The translations under genes and the position numbers were made by a program. From Burkholderia plantarii (GTDB lineage: Bacteria; Pseudomonadota; Gammaproteobacteria; Burkholderiales; Burkholderiaceae), in contig NZ_CP007213.1 of NCBI RefSeq assembly GCF_001411805.1, forward strand, positions 3,286,001 through 3,350,000: a stretch of DNA of 64,000 nucleotides, in the 5' to 3' direction. The notes beneath the pieces were generated by a model. That model was not told the DNA's origin and did no database searches. It saw nothing but the letters and a program-made list of their open reading frames with translations. Below, in pieces: positions 34,705 through 43,234 of this stretch. The number at the start of each line of letters is the position of its first letter. The stretch's first letter is position 1.

Positions 34705-36087
34705 TCAATCCGTGCCGGAATCGAACACGATCGTCACCAGTCCGCCGTACCGATGCCCTGTCTGCATCTGCCGCGTCGCGCCTGGCTGGGTCCGGAACGT
34801 CAATCGCGCCGGCACGATGCCGACGGGCAGCCCGGCGAGCGGCGTGAATGCACGCGCGGTCGTCGTCAGCCGGCTGTCGATCGCCACCCTGCCGCTGTCG
34901 TCCTTCAGGTGGTTGTCGGTCAGCAGCGCATCGACCGCCAGCGGCGCCCCACCCGCCAGATCGACGATGCCGCAGGTGTCGCCGGCCGGATTCTGGCATT
35001 GCAGCGAGATCCGCACCGGCCCGAGCGTGGCGAAATCGAACGGCACCTCGGCCGTGAGCGTGGGCGGCATCCTGCCCTGCCAGTCGAACCAGCCGCCCGG
35101 CGGCGCCAGATCGGCGCTGACCACGCCGTCGTGATCGCCGGGAAAGCGAATGTACATGTCGGGTAGCACGGTCAGCACGAAGTCGAGCGAGACGTCGTCC
35201 ACGGTGCCCTGAAAGTTTCTGCCGAAATAGATATCGCGGCCGGCGCCGTAGCGGTAGAGGTAGCTGCCGCGGTAGACGCCCGGCGCCCAGGTCCACGGCT
35301 TGGCGAGAGTGAGCCGGTATCGAAAGCTCAGATGACTGTAGGCGATCCACTGCGGATAGGTGAGATACGCCGTCGCCGGCATCACGTAGCACACCACCGG
35401 GCCGGGACCGGACGCGCCGAACATCGCATAGACGTCGTCGTAGGTGTACCAGTGGGTCGGTTGGTACCTCGGCGTGCCGACCGCACGGCAATTCGTGCCG
35501 CGCGGCGAACCGTATTGCCTTTCGTCGCCGCCGATGGACGGATAGTGATAAAAACCGATGGCATCGACGGTCAGTTCGACCTGCCTGGAGATTCCGCTCT
35601 GGCTTGTGACAGTGACCGGTTTCACGCCCGCATCGAACGCCAGATAGGCGTTGTCCTCGGGATTGGAAAAGGAAGTCCGAGGCACGGTTTTCGTGCCGAT
35701 GCCGGGGTTCTTCGACAGATTGCCGGCCCAGGGGAACAGGATGCTGAAGTAGCCTTGCGGGCACATGCCGGGCAGGTCGACGCAAATGCCGCTTTGCGGT
35801 GTGGTGTTGGTGAACTGGCCGCCGGCGCCCATCACGCTGCTCTTGTAGCTCGCCGTGATCGTCAATTCCGAGGCCCATGCCGGCTCCTGTGCGAAGAGGC
35901 TCAGCAGCAGGAGGCCGCCCGACAGCAGGATCCGCGCGCACGATCGGCAAATCCACGGCCGGTGGACTGTCGCGACGGGCCTGGTGATCCGCCCGCGCGG
36001 ACGCGTCGCGCATCGATGCCGGCACAACACGGACTGCTGGGCGAAAACCGACGAAGCCGATCGCAAATTCACCTCGACAATTGCCAC
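34705..36087 (-). CDS. CblD/CfaE-like fimbrial tip adhesin (orphan)
   Basis: Up to 460 residues. A hydrophobic signal segment (ILLSGGLLLLSLFAQEPAWA) lies at about residues 54-73, unusually far from the first possible start (GTG 36087), so the true start is unclear; GTG or TTG codons near residue 19 are options. The mature part has an adhesin-like N-terminal half (SELTITASYKSS, GYFSILFPWAGNLS) and a C-terminal pilin-like domain (PFDFATLGPVRISLQCQNPA..TCGIVDLAGG, HRYGGLVTIVFDSGTD). The architecture fits alpha-fimbriae tip/initiator proteins such as CblD and CfaE. No chaperone, usher or major pilin is nearby. A 13-bp tandem repeat abuts the 5' end. Family assignment moderate. Confidence 0.6.
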   Translation of the reverse strand: MAIVEVNLRSASSVFAQQSVLCRHRCATRPRGRITRPVATVHRPWICRSCARILLSGGLLLLSLFAQEPAWASELTITASYKSSVMGAGGQFTNTTPQSGICVDLPGMCPQGYFSILFPWAGNLSKNPGIGTKTVPRTSFSNPEDNAYLAFDAGVKPVTVTSQSGISRQVELTVDAIGFYHYPSIGGDERQYGSPRGTNCRAVGTPRYQPTHWYTYDDVYAMFGASGPGPVVCYVMPATAYLTYPQWIAYSHLSFRYRLTLAKPWTWAPGVYRGSYLYRYGAGRDIYFGRNFQGTVDDVSLDFVLTVLPDMYIRFPGDHDGVVSADLAPPGGWFDWQGRMPPTLTAEVPFDFATLGPVRISLQCQNPAGDTCGIVDLAGGAPLAVDALLTDNHLKDDSGRVAIDSRLTTTARAFTPLAGLPVGIVPARLTFRTQPGATRQMQTGHRYGGLVTIVFDSGTD

Positions 36088-36090
36088 CGG

Positions 36091-36259
36091 CGTTTCGCGC
36101 CGGCGTTTCGCGCCGGCGTTTCGCGCCGGCGTTTCGCGCCGGCGTTTCGCGCCGGCGTTTCGCGCCGGCGTTTCGCGCCGGCGTTTCGCGCCGGCGTTTC
36201 GCGCCGGCGTTTCGCGCCGGCGTTTCGCGCCGGCGTTTCGCGCCGGCGTTTCGCGCCGG
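36091..36259. repeat. 13 perfect tandem copies of a 13-bp unit
   Basis: The unit CGTTTCGCGCCGG is repeated 13 times without a mismatch (169 bp), followed by a partial CGTTTC. Each unit can fold as GGCG-TTTCG-CGCC. Because 13 is not a multiple of 3 and no frame has a stop, each gain or loss of a unit shifts the frame. It ends three bases from the first possible start of the adhesin gene. Typical of a slippage-prone variable-number repeat. Confidence 0.95.
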
Positions 36260-36410
36260 CGTTTCTGCTTTCAACTAGAAAGTTTGAAGCCGCACTCGAT
36301 TGAGGAGTTGATTAACGTCACATTTTATTCAGCATTCCGAATAAAACCATCGCGATACCAGACAACGAGGTCTCGAAACCGAGGCGAATGAACCGCCCCG
36401 CGCGGGCCGC

Positions 36411-37610
36411 TCAGCACTGCACCGGCGCCAGGAACCGCTCCACCAGCCGCACGAAATAGCCGGCGCCCACCGGCAGCAGCGCGTCGTTGAAATCGTAGCT
36501 GGCGTTGTGCAGCAGGCACGGGCCGCCGCCGTGCCCCATCGCGCGATGCTCGCCGGTGCCGTTGCCGATGAACGCGTAGCAGCCGGGCCGCTCGCGCAGC
36601 ATGAACGAGAAATCCTCGGCGGCCATGGTGGGCTCGGCCGTCGCGTTCACATGCTCGTCGCCCACCAGCTCGCGCATCACGCCGGCCGCGAACGCGGTCT
36701 GCGCCGCGTCGTTGACGGTGGCCGGATACTGGTGCGTGAATTCCACCTCGCTCTCGCATTCGAATGCCGCCGCGGTGGCGGCCACCACCGCCCGCATGCG
36801 CCGCTCGATCAGCTCGAGCGTGGCGTCGGAGAAGGTCCGCACGGTGCCGCCGAGCCATGCGTCGGTGGGCACCACGTTCATCGCCTCGCCGGCGTGGATC
36901 TGCGTGACCGACAGCACCGCGCCGTCGACCGGATTGCGGTTGCGCGTGACGATGCCCTGCAGCGCGGCCAGCACCTGCCCGGCCGCGAACACCGGGTCGC
37001 GGCCCAGATGCGGCATCGCCGCGTGGCAGCCGGCGCCGCGCAGCGTGATGCGGAACAGGCTGGTGGACGCCATCAGCGGCCCGGGGCGCACGGCGAAATC
37101 GCCGGCCGCGATGCCGGGCCAGTTGTGCAGCCCGAACACGGCATCCACCGGGAAGCGCTCGAACAGGCCATCCTCGATCATCGCGCGCGCGCCGCCGCCC
37201 GCCTCCTCGGCCGGCTGGAAGAACAGCTGGACGGTGCCGTCGAAGCCGCCCTCGCGCGCCAGGTGGCGGGCCGCGCCGAGCAGCATCGCGGTGTGGCCGT
37301 CGTGGCCGCACGCATGCATCGCGCCGGCCACCGTCGAGCGGTGCGCGAAGCGGTTCGCCTCCTGCACCGGCAGCGCGTCCATGTCGGCACGCAGGCCGAT
37401 CGCGCGCGGGCTGGTGCCGCGCCGCAGCGTGCCCACCACGCCGGTGCGGCCCACATTGCGCGTGACCACGTAGCCCCAGCCCTCGAGCCGCGCGGCAACG
37501 AGCTCGGCGGTGCGGAACACGTCGTAGCCGATCTCGGGATGGGCGTGGATGTCGCGGCGGATCGCCTGCAATTCGGCCGCGTCGGCCTGGATGGATTCGA
37601 TCAGTGTCAT
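36411..37610 (-). CDS. M20 amidohydrolase (hippurate-hydrolase/IAA-amino-acid-hydrolase type)
   Basis: 399 residues. Hallmarks: REDIHAHPEIGYD-type N-terminus (RRDIHAHPEIGYDVF), RADMDALPVQEANRF, AMHACGHDGHTAMLLGAARHL (metal ligands), FFQPAEEAGGGARAMIEDG (catalytic Glu), VFGLHNWPG, and MAAEDFSFMLRERPGCYAFIGNG. Cleaves the amide of an N-acyl or N-aroyl amino acid. Last gene of the operon dehydrogenase-ALDH-DUF3100-M20. The carboxylic acid or amine released may feed the two dehydrogenases. Confidence 0.92.
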   Translation of the reverse strand: MTLIESIQADAAELQAIRRDIHAHPEIGYDVFRTAELVAARLEGWGYVVTRNVGRTGVVGTLRRGTSPRAIGLRADMDALPVQEANRFAHRSTVAGAMHACGHDGHTAMLLGAARHLAREGGFDGTVQLFFQPAEEAGGGARAMIEDGLFERFPVDAVFGLHNWPGIAAGDFAVRPGPLMASTSLFRITLRGAGCHAAMPHLGRDPVFAAGQVLAALQGIVTRNRNPVDGAVLSVTQIHAGEAMNVVPTDAWLGGTVRTFSDATLELIERRMRAVVAATAAAFECESEVEFTHQYPATVNDAAQTAFAAGVMRELVGDEHVNATAEPTMAAEDFSFMLRERPGCYAFIGNGTGEHRAMGHGGGPCLLHNASYDFNDALLPVGAGYFVRLVERFLAPVQC

Positions 37611-37653
37611 GCGGGGTCCTTGATGTCTTGTCGCTCGCGAGCGAGCGGGCCGC

Positions 37654-38991
37654 TCAGATATGGAACAGCTGGGCGACCAGCGTGGCGCCGATGAACGTGC
37701 CGGCGTTCGCGACGAACGACACCACCACGATGCGCCAGCCGAGCCGGCGGAACGCCGGGATGTCCTTGGCGATCGACAGGCCGGCGAACGCGAGCATCGG
37801 CGTGGTCACGCCGAGGAAATCGTTGTGCGAGCTGAACGCGGCGATCTGCGTGGCCCACGGGCACCACGGCGAAGTCAGGAACATCGCCACCACCGACACC
37901 CAGCAGACGGCCGGAATCCGGCGCCCCGTGACGCGCGCGAGCGCCTCGCCGAGGATCGTCGCGGCCACCATGATGGCGATCCCGGGCAGCCCGGCGAGCG
38001 GCGTGGTGCCATGGGCGATCCAGTCGCAGACGAGCGCCATCGCGGCCGTCGCGATCCACGCCAGCAGATAACCGCCGTAGCCGAGCTTCGGCGCCTCGGT
38101 GCGCACCTCGCCGAGCGACGGGCCGGCCGCTGCCGTGGCCTGGCCCGACGCCCTGGTGGTGCGCCCGATCAGCGGTTCGAGCACGCGGTAGCCCCACACC
38201 GCGAGCGGCAGCGAGATGAACAGCGTGAAATACGTGCCGATGGTGGTGGTGATCAGGTTGCTGGCCGCCGCGAACGCGAGCACCGACTTGGCGGTTTCGG
38301 CGTCCTGCTGCGCGGCGATCGCGCCCGAGGCCGCCGCCATCATGCTGCCCGAGCCGACGCCCGAGCCCATCGCCAGCGCGAGCGGATCGAAGATGCCGAG
38401 GCTCGTGACGAAGCCGGCGAAGATCGCGATGAACACGGCGCCGAACACGGTGCCGGTCAGGTATTCGGCCAGCACGCCGCGGCCCTCGGCCGAATCCATC
38501 CCGTACTTCTCGCCGATGATGGCGAGGCTCGGCTCGCGACCCACCGAAAACGTCGCGCCGATCGCCTCGCGCTTGATGCCGAGCACGAGCGCGAGCGGCA
38601 GGCCGAGCAGCAGCGTGCCGACGAAGTGGCCGAACTCCTGGAACGCGAGCGCCCAGCCGGCCGCGGCGAGCTTCGGCAGCGCGCTGCCCACCATCAGCCC
38701 GAGCTTCGAGACGAACAGCAGCAGCGCCGGCTGCAGGATCGCGGCGGCGAAAAACTGATCCGATACGTCGAGCCGCGCGCCGCCGCGCCAGCGCGAGCCG
38801 GCCAGCCCGACCGCGGCGCCGAGCAGCAGCGCCCAGATCATCGGCAGCAGCACCACCTTGCCGGGCCCGATCCTGAACGCGAACGCGCCGATCCATTCCG
38901 CCACCAGCAGGATGCCGGCCGCGTAAAGCAATACCTTCGCGCTCTGCGCGCCGCCGAACGCGTGGCGTTCGACTCCCAGTGCCTGTGCCAT
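37654..38991 (-). CDS. DUF3100 membrane protein
   Basis: 445 residues from ATG 38991 (MAQALGVERHAFGG). About ten to twelve hydrophobic segments, with conserved-looking polar turns AFQEFGHFVGTLLLGLPLAL, SVGREPSLAIIGEKYGMDS, ALAMGSGVGSGSMMAAASGAIA and NAGTFIGATLVAQLFHI. Members of DUF3100 are uncharacterised inner-membrane proteins; the GSGVGSGSMMAA stretch between helices resembles a substrate path in secondary transporters. Placed next to an M20 amidohydrolase, 43 bases away, which suggests it imports the amidohydrolase substrate. Function is inferred only. Confidence 0.85.
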   Translation of the reverse strand: MAQALGVERHAFGGAQSAKVLLYAAGILLVAEWIGAFAFRIGPGKVVLLPMIWALLLGAAVGLAGSRWRGGARLDVSDQFFAAAILQPALLLFVSKLGLMVGSALPKLAAAGWALAFQEFGHFVGTLLLGLPLALVLGIKREAIGATFSVGREPSLAIIGEKYGMDSAEGRGVLAEYLTGTVFGAVFIAIFAGFVTSLGIFDPLALAMGSGVGSGSMMAAASGAIAAQQDAETAKSVLAFAAASNLITTTIGTYFTLFISLPLAVWGYRVLEPLIGRTTRASGQATAAAGPSLGEVRTEAPKLGYGGYLLAWIATAAMALVCDWIAHGTTPLAGLPGIAIMVAATILGEALARVTGRRIPAVCWVSVVAMFLTSPWCPWATQIAAFSSHNDFLGVTTPMLAFAGLSIAKDIPAFRRLGWRIVVVSFVANAGTFIGATLVAQLFHI

Positions 38992-39038
38992 CTTCCGTCT
39001 CCCGTTGCGCCCGGCCTTCGTCGCGAGGCCGGACCGTT

Positions 39039-40550
39039 TTACAGATATCCGAACGCGGTGGGCGGCGCCTCGGCCGTCTCGACCCACACGCTCTTGGTCT
39101 GCGTGTATTCGTGGAGCGCCTCGACACCGCTCGAGCGCCCGTAACCGCTCATGCCGTAACCGCCGAACGGCGACGCGACGTTGATCGTCTTGTAGCCGTT
39201 CACCCAGAACGTGCCGGCGTTGACCTGCGCGGCCACGCGGTGCGCGCGCGCCACGTCGGTGGTCCACGCCGCGCCGGCCAGACCGAAGTCGCTGTCGTTG
39301 GCGATCGCGATCGCTTCGTCTTCCGTATCGAATGGAATCGCGGCCACCACCGGCCCGAAGATCTCGGTGCGCGCCACCTCCATCGCGTTGCTCGCGCCGG
39401 CCAGCACCGTCGGCGTGACGAAGTAGCCGCCGCCCGGCGCGCGCTCGGCCGAACCCGCCGCGAGCGTCGCGCCGGCCTCCACGCCGCGCGCGATCATCGC
39501 GAGCACGTGATCGTACTGCTTGCGGTTGTTGATCGGGCCGACCTCCGTCAACTCATCGAGTGGTGCGCCCACCCGGATCTTGCGCGCGCCGGCCGCCACC
39601 ATCGCCACGAAATCGTCATAGACGGCGCGCTGCACCAGCAGCCGGGAGCCCGCCACGCAGCTCTGCCCGGCGCCGGCGAAGATCGCCGCCTGCGCCGTGA
39701 GCGCCGCGCGCTTCAGGTCCGCGTCGGCGAACACGATGTTGGCCGACTTGCCGCCCAGTTCGAGCACGCACGGCAGCACGCGGCGCGCGGCCGCCTCGGC
39801 GATGCGCGCGCCGGTGGCCGGCGAACCCACGAACACCACCTTGCTGACCGCGCGGTGCGCGATGGCGGCCTGCCCGACGGTGTGGCCGTAGCCGGCCAGC
39901 ACGTTGACGAGCCCGCGCGGCAGCCCCGCGCGCTCGCCGAGCCGCGCCACCGCGAGCGAGGTGAACGGCGTGAGTTCGGAGGGCTTGAGCAGCACGGCGT
40001 TGCCCATCGCGATGGCCGGCGCGACCTGCCAGCCGCAGGTGAACACCGGCGCGTTCCACGGCGTGATCTGCAGCACCACGCCGGCCGGCTCGCGGCGCGT
40101 GTAGTTCAGGTGCGAGGTGGGCACGGGGATCACGCTGCCGTAGAACTTGTCGGTCCAGCCCGCGTAGTACTCGAACATCTCGGCGACCTTCGCCACCTCG
40201 CCGCGGCAGTCGCGGATCGGCTTGCCCGAGCCGAGCGCCTCGAGCCGCGCGATCGCCTCGGCCTCGGCGCGGATCGCGCGCGCCACCTCGTGCATCACGC
40301 GGCCGCGCGCGGCGTGCGTGAGCGCCCACCACTCGCGCTGCGCGCGCTGCGCGGCGCCGGCCGCGTGGTCGATCACGGCGGCGCCCGCGTCACGGTAGGC
40401 GAGCGTCGGCTCGCCGGTGGCCGCGTCGTGCAGTTGCACCGGCTCGCCGTGGCCTTCCACGAAGGTGCCGTCGAGATACGAGCCGATCGTGGTCACGTCG
40501 GGGAAGAAGTGGGTGAACGCGGCGAGAAGCTGGTCTGCATGCTGGGCCAT
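39039..40550 (-). CDS. Aldehyde dehydrogenase family protein
   Basis: 503 residues, full length. Motifs: NYTRREPAGVVLQITPWNAP, the NAD site SKVVFVGSPATGARIAEAAA, the general base Glu in VLELGGKSANIVF, the catalytic Cys in FAGAGQSCVAGSRLL, EIFGPVVAAIPFDTEDEA and NAGTFWVNGYKTINVASPFGGYG. Closest in feel to betaine/aminobutyraldehyde-type enzymes. Oxidises an aldehyde to the acid with NAD(P)+. Central gene of the operon; the partner dehydrogenase at 40624 could supply the aldehyde or use the acid product. Confidence 0.93.
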   Translation of the reverse strand: MAQHADQLLAAFTHFFPDVTTIGSYLDGTFVEGHGEPVQLHDAATGEPTLAYRDAGAAVIDHAAGAAQRAQREWWALTHAARGRVMHEVARAIRAEAEAIARLEALGSGKPIRDCRGEVAKVAEMFEYYAGWTDKFYGSVIPVPTSHLNYTRREPAGVVLQITPWNAPVFTCGWQVAPAIAMGNAVLLKPSELTPFTSLAVARLGERAGLPRGLVNVLAGYGHTVGQAAIAHRAVSKVVFVGSPATGARIAEAAARRVLPCVLELGGKSANIVFADADLKRAALTAQAAIFAGAGQSCVAGSRLLVQRAVYDDFVAMVAAGARKIRVGAPLDELTEVGPINNRKQYDHVLAMIARGVEAGATLAAGSAERAPGGGYFVTPTVLAGASNAMEVARTEIFGPVVAAIPFDTEDEAIAIANDSDFGLAGAAWTTDVARAHRVAAQVNAGTFWVNGYKTINVASPFGGYGMSGYGRSSGVEALHEYTQTKSVWVETAEAPPTAFGYL

Positions 40551-40623
40551 GGAGTCGGTTCCGGTAGGAAGTTCGGATGCGGGTTCGAATATCGATGCTG
40601 GGACGGATGGGGGACGGCGCCGC

Positions 40624-41496
40624 TCAGGCGCGGTCGAGCAGTTCGACGATGCGGTTGAAATCCTCGGCGTCGCCGATCACGGCCTCGCTCGCGGCCCACT
40701 GGCGCGCGGCCTCGCGCGCCACGGGCGCCGCGCCGCCCTGCTGGTCGAGCAGGCCCAGCGCGAGCCGCACGTCCTTGCGCATCAGCTTCATCGTGAAGCC
40801 CGAATCGAACGCGCCGTTGAAGATCCAGGTCGGGTAGTTGACGAGCGTGGCGCTGTTGCGGCCCGAGCCGCCATTGAGCGCCTCCACCAGCTTTTCGGGG
40901 TCCACGCCGGCCGCGCGCGCGGCGCGCACCGCCTCGCTCGCGGCCAGCAGGTGGATGCCGGTCAGCAGGTTGTTGAGCAGCTTGGTGACGTGCCCGGCGC
41001 CCACCGGCCCGACGTGGACGCGCTTCGCGCTGATCGCGGCGAGCACCGGTTCGACCGCTTCGACGTCGGCCGGCGCGCCGCCGAGCACCATCGTCATGGT
41101 GGCCGTAGCCGCGCCCTTCGGGCCGCCGCTGACCGGGCCGTCGACGAAGCCGATGCCGCGCTCGGCCAGCGCCGCCGCCACGCGCCGCGTGCTGTCGGGG
41201 TCGGCGGTGGTGGTGTCCACCACGATCGCGCCGCGCCGCGCATGGGCCAGCACGCCGTCCTCGCCCAGCACCACCGCCTCGACCACCGCCGAGGTCGGCA
41301 GCGACAGCAGCAGCAGGTCCGCGTCGCGCGCGATCCCGGCCACCGATTCGCGCGCCTCGATCACGCCTGCGGCGGCCAGCGCGGCCGCCACGCCGGGCGC
41401 CGCGTCGTAGCCGAGCACCGCATGGCCGCCGCGCCGCAGCGAGCCTGCCATGCCCCGCCCCATGTTGCCCAACCCGATCACGCCTACCGTTTTCAT
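40624..41496 (-). CDS. 3-hydroxyisobutyrate-dehydrogenase-family NAD(P)-dependent oxidoreductase
   Basis: 290 residues from ATG 41496 (MKTVGVIGLGNMGRGMAGSL). Family motifs: GxGxMG at the N-terminus, VDGPVSGGPKGAATATMTMVL (substrate site), catalytic Lys in VGAGHVTKLLNNLLTGIHLL, and GFTMKLMRKDVRLALGL. Reversibly oxidises a beta-hydroxy acid to a semialdehyde, a natural partner of the aldehyde dehydrogenase that follows. First gene of the operon, 145 bases from the divergent LysR gene. Confidence 0.92.
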   Translation of the reverse strand: MKTVGVIGLGNMGRGMAGSLRRGGHAVLGYDAAPGVAAALAAAGVIEARESVAGIARDADLLLLSLPTSAVVEAVVLGEDGVLAHARRGAIVVDTTTADPDSTRRVAAALAERGIGFVDGPVSGGPKGAATATMTMVLGGAPADVEAVEPVLAAISAKRVHVGPVGAGHVTKLLNNLLTGIHLLAASEAVRAARAAGVDPEKLVEALNGGSGRNSATLVNYPTWIFNGAFDSGFTMKLMRKDVRLALGLLDQQGGAAPVAREAARQWAASEAVIGDAEDFNRIVELLDRA

Positions 41497-41615
41497 CAGA
41501 CGAACTCCCGATGTGAAGTGGAACGGGCCGCCTCGTCGAGCCGTGCCGGCACCGCATGTCGATACGATGTTGCGGTGGCCGACTCGTATAATCAATCAAC
41601 GCCAATATTGAAACT

Positions 41616-41632
41616 GTTCTATTTTTTAGAAC
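41616..41632. promoter_or_regulatory. Inverted repeat at LysR promoter
   Basis: GTTCTA, five T, TAGAAC: a perfect 6-bp dyad 9 bases before the LysR ATG. A TATAAT hexamer lies at 41587-41592 and a CAATATTG palindrome at 41603-41610. The AT-rich block stands out between the two divergent genes and is the likely autoregulatory site. Confidence 0.5.
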
Positions 41633-41641
41633 ACTCCACCG

Positions 41642-42550
41642 ATGACCGACACCCTCACCGACAGCCGCATCGTCTACTTCTACGAGGCCGTGCGCTGCGG
41701 CACGATCCGCGCGGCGGCCGACTGGCTCGACGTGGCGCCGTCGGCCGTGAGCCGCCAGATCGGGCTGCTGGAAAAGGAACTCGACGCCACCCTGGTGGAG
41801 CGCCACGCGCGCGGCGTCACGCCCACCGCGGCGGGGCATTGCGTGATCGAGTATTTCCGCGAGCAGCTCGCGCATCGCGACGACCTGCTCTCGCAGTTGC
41901 AGGAACTGCGCGGGCTCAAGACCGGGCAGGTCGCCGTGGTGCTCGGCGAGGGTTTCGTGTCGGACCTGCTGGCCGGGCCGATGCAGCAGTTCTGCCGGCA
42001 GTACCCGGGCATCCACGTCAATCTCGACGTGGGCAGCACCAACGACGTGATCCGCAAGATCTCGAACGACGAGGGCGAGATCGGCCTCGTCTACAACCCG
42101 CCCGACGAGCCGAAGCTGGTGTCGCGCGCCACCCGGCGCCAGCCGATGATGGCGATCGTCGGCCCGAGCTTCCCGCGCCGCACCCACAAGGTGCTCACGG
42201 TGCAGCAGCTGGCGGGCTACCCGCTCGCGGCCACGCACCCGTCCTACGGCACGCGGCAGATGCTGGAGGCGGTCGAATACGCCGAGCGCGTGCGGCTCGC
42301 GCCCGTGGTCACGACCAATTCATTCGCCATCCTGAAGGATTTCGTGAAGTCGGGGCTCGGCATCGCCGTGATGCCGGCATTCGCGGTGTCGGCCGAGCTG
42401 CAGGCCAGGGAGCTGTTCGCGATCGAGATCGCGCATCCGATCCTCGAGAACGCCGAGGCGCACATGGTCACGCGCGTGGGACGCAAGCTGTCGGTGGCGG
42501 CCAACAAGATGCTGCAGATGATGACGGGGCAGATGCGGGCGTTTCGCTGA
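41642..42550 (+). CDS. LysR-family transcriptional regulator
   Basis: 302 residues (MTDTLTDSRIVYFYEAVRCG). HTH: IRAAADWLDVAPSAVSRQIGLLEKELD. Effector domain: GQVAVVLGEGFVSDLLAGPMQQF, EIGLVYNPPDEPKLVSRATR, FVKSGLGIAVMPAFAVSAEL. The ...LVYNPP... form is shared with the LysR at 21048, so the two belong to the same subgroup. Divergent from the dehydrogenase/ALDH/DUF3100/M20 operon and presumably its regulator. A strong hairpin follows the stop. Confidence 0.92.
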   Translation: MTDTLTDSRIVYFYEAVRCGTIRAAADWLDVAPSAVSRQIGLLEKELDATLVERHARGVTPTAAGHCVIEYFREQLAHRDDLLSQLQELRGLKTGQVAVVLGEGFVSDLLAGPMQQFCRQYPGIHVNLDVGSTNDVIRKISNDEGEIGLVYNPPDEPKLVSRATRRQPMMAIVGPSFPRRTHKVLTVQQLAGYPLAATHPSYGTRQMLEAVEYAERVRLAPVVTTNSFAILKDFVKSGLGIAVMPAFAVSAELQARELFAIEIAHPILENAEAHMVTRVGRKLSVAANKMLQMMTGQMRAFR

Positions 42551-42596
42551 GGGCGCGGGCTTGCGGCCGCGCCACGTGGCATCGATGCCCGCGCCC
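42551..42596 (+). terminator. Hairpin after LysR gene
   Basis: GGGCGCGGGC (42551-42560) and GCCCGCGCCC (42587-42596) form a perfect 10-bp stem starting directly after the stop codon, with a 26-base loop. No T-run. Confidence 0.45.
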
Positions 42597-42798
42597 CGAT
42601 CGAATCGCCACCGGGAAAATGATGAAAGGCACGCGCCGGCGTTGCTCCGCGGCGGTCGGTGCGAAGCTGGCGCCGACAGCGGCGTCTGTTCCCGTGACCG
42701 ACTCTTCGAGGGGGCGGCCGATCAAACGCCATGCGCGAAGCCTGGACTACCCAGGCAATGCCGGACGCCGTCGGCCTGTAAAACGAATCCGGGACGGT

Positions 42799-43203
42799 TC
42801 AGGATTCGCCATCACGGTAGCGTTGACGCGCCAGCCTGATCTCGCCGTGATTTCTCTCCGCCCACGAGATGAATTCGGCAAGCGGCGCGAGCAGCGACTG
42901 GCCGAGAGGCGATAGCCTGTACTCGACCGAAGGTGGCTTGGTGGGGAACACCTCGCGAATGACGATCCCGTCTTCCTCGAGGTTGCGCAGTGAATGAGTC
43001 AGTGAGCGCTTCGAGATGTCGGGCACCGCCTTCATCAATTCGGCGAAGCGGCGCGGCTTCTCGGCAAGCGCCATCACGAGCAACGTGGTCCATTTCTCGC
43101 CGAGACGATCGAGAACATCGCGCACCGGACAATTCGACTCAATAACGGGCATCGCGACCCAGCGCTTGTAGCTTTCGATCACGACATCATGGGTATCCGA
43201 CAT
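42799..43203 (-). CDS. HxlR-family regulator with N-terminal Cys (QorR/YodB-like)
   Basis: 134 residues from ATG 43203 ([15 protein letters not shown]). [23 protein letters not shown] carries the single conserved Cys in front of the first helix. [28 protein letters not shown] is the recognition region and [14 protein letters not shown] the dimer helix. Well-studied relatives (YodB, QorR, HypR) sense quinones, diamide or aldehydes through this Cys and control quinone reductases and flavin reductases, the very enzymes upstream here. Last gene of the operon OYE - NTF2-like - MDR - HxlR, giving feedback control. Confidence 0.9.
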   Translation of the reverse strand: MSDTHDVVIESYKRWVAMPVIESNCPVRDVLDRLGEKWTTLLVMALAEKPRRFAELMKAVPDISKRSLTHSLRNLEEDGIVIREVFPTKPPSVEYRLSPLGQSLLAPLAEFISWAERNHGEIRLARQRYRDGES

Positions 43204-43234
43204 TGAAGATCTCGATGTGAGGGGCGGCCCGAGA

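Noticed and set aside
36091..36259. Possible CRISPR array
   Set aside because: The copies are contiguous with no spacers and the unit is only 13 bases; no cas genes nearby.
36081..36303. Open frames with repeating RRFAPAFRAGVS or ETPARNAGAKRR peptides in the 13-bp repeat
   Set aside because: They exist only because the repeat has no stops in any frame. No start signals or homology; treated as repeat DNA.
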